NCBI GenBank assembly: GCA_944385395.1
Contig: CALWXA010000096.1
Location: forward strand, 1-42,046
DNA from: an uncultured Oscillospiraceae bacterium
GTDB taxonomy: Bacteria; Bacillota; Clostridia; Oscillospirales; Oscillospiraceae
DNA length: 42,046 nt
Reading direction: 5' to 3'
The position numbers and the translations under genes were made by a program. Shown piece by piece: positions 41,991 through 42,046 of this stretch. The notes beneath the pieces are model-generated. The model did not search any database and had not been told where the DNA came from. It saw nothing but the letters and a program-made list of their open reading frames with translations. How positions within the stretch are numbered: position 1 is the first letter of the stretch; each line of letters starts with the position of its first letter.

Positions 41991-42046
41991 GTTTGACTGG
42001 ACGTGAACGGCCCAGGCCGGCCTCTCTTGGCCTGCGGCCAATTCAC

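Overview
The window looks like a chromosomal segment of a GC-rich, spore-forming Clostridia member, most likely Oscillospiraceae-type (Flavonifractor/Oscillibacter-like). This is inferred from Firmicutes gene orders (yqfC-yqfD-phoH-ybeY-era-yqzL-recO, ctsR-mcsA-clpC, DUF1934-argS, rny...ymdB), sporulation genes (yqfC, yqfD, spmA, spmB, a YlbJ-like gene), AAGGAGG-type ribosome binding sites, an archaeal-type ProRS and high third-position GC. Nearly all of it is vegetative core genome. I see no prophage, transposase, rRNA, tRNA or CRISPR array.

Layout. 1-2.4 kb: the end of a nucleoside-type ABC importer operon (ATPase tail plus two permeases). 2.4-3.3 kb: a reverse-strand YlbJ-like spore membrane protein. 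3.4-10.8 kb: a forward operon for sporulation, RNA maturation and DNA repair (yqfC, yqfD, phoH, ybeY, era, a 34-residue yqzL-like gene, recO, mutS2). 10.8-11.2 kb: HPr. 11.2-18.0 kb: a reverse block (pyruvate-kinase-like protein, uvrC, recG; folA, thyA; one unknown gene). 18.1-21.2 kb: murI, DUF1934 gene and argS. 21.3-25.5 kb: an HTH membrane regulator, spmA/spmB, an AbrB-type regulator, rsmI with a TrmN6-like methyltransferase, and a 57-residue ferredoxin. 25.6-29.1 kb: the CtsR heat-shock operon with two CtsR boxes and no mcsB. 29.2-31.0 kb: an unknown membrane protein whose 5' leader carries a CtsR-like half-site. 31.0-33.1 kb: a multi-hairpin repeat, an RlmI-type methyltransferase and a short antiporter gene. 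33.1-42 kb: rny, a divergent pair of secreted amidase-domain lipoproteins, ymdB, a YbaK deacylase, a YhaO-type nuclease, proS, and a second, inverted copy of the hairpin repeat.

The most notable signal is on the reverse strand at 33108-32500. A sigma-A promoter is followed by a leader that matches the fluoride (crcB) riboswitch and ends in an overlapping terminator. It controls an antiporter gene that appears to have lost its whole middle, ion-binding half by an in-frame internal deletion. Other points worth following are a Thr-to-Pro change in the PhoH Walker A motif, a second possible attenuator in the rny leader, the inverted two-hairpin repeats, a one-domain-short pyruvate-kinase-like protein coupled to uvrC, and the lack of mcsB.

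Functionally the window joins translation quality control (ArgS, ProRS plus trans-editing YbaK, RsmI, RlmI-like), RNA turnover (RNase Y, YmdB, YbeY, PhoH), DNA repair (RecO, MutS2, UvrC, RecG, YhaO-like), protein quality control (CtsR/McsA/ClpC) and sporulation.
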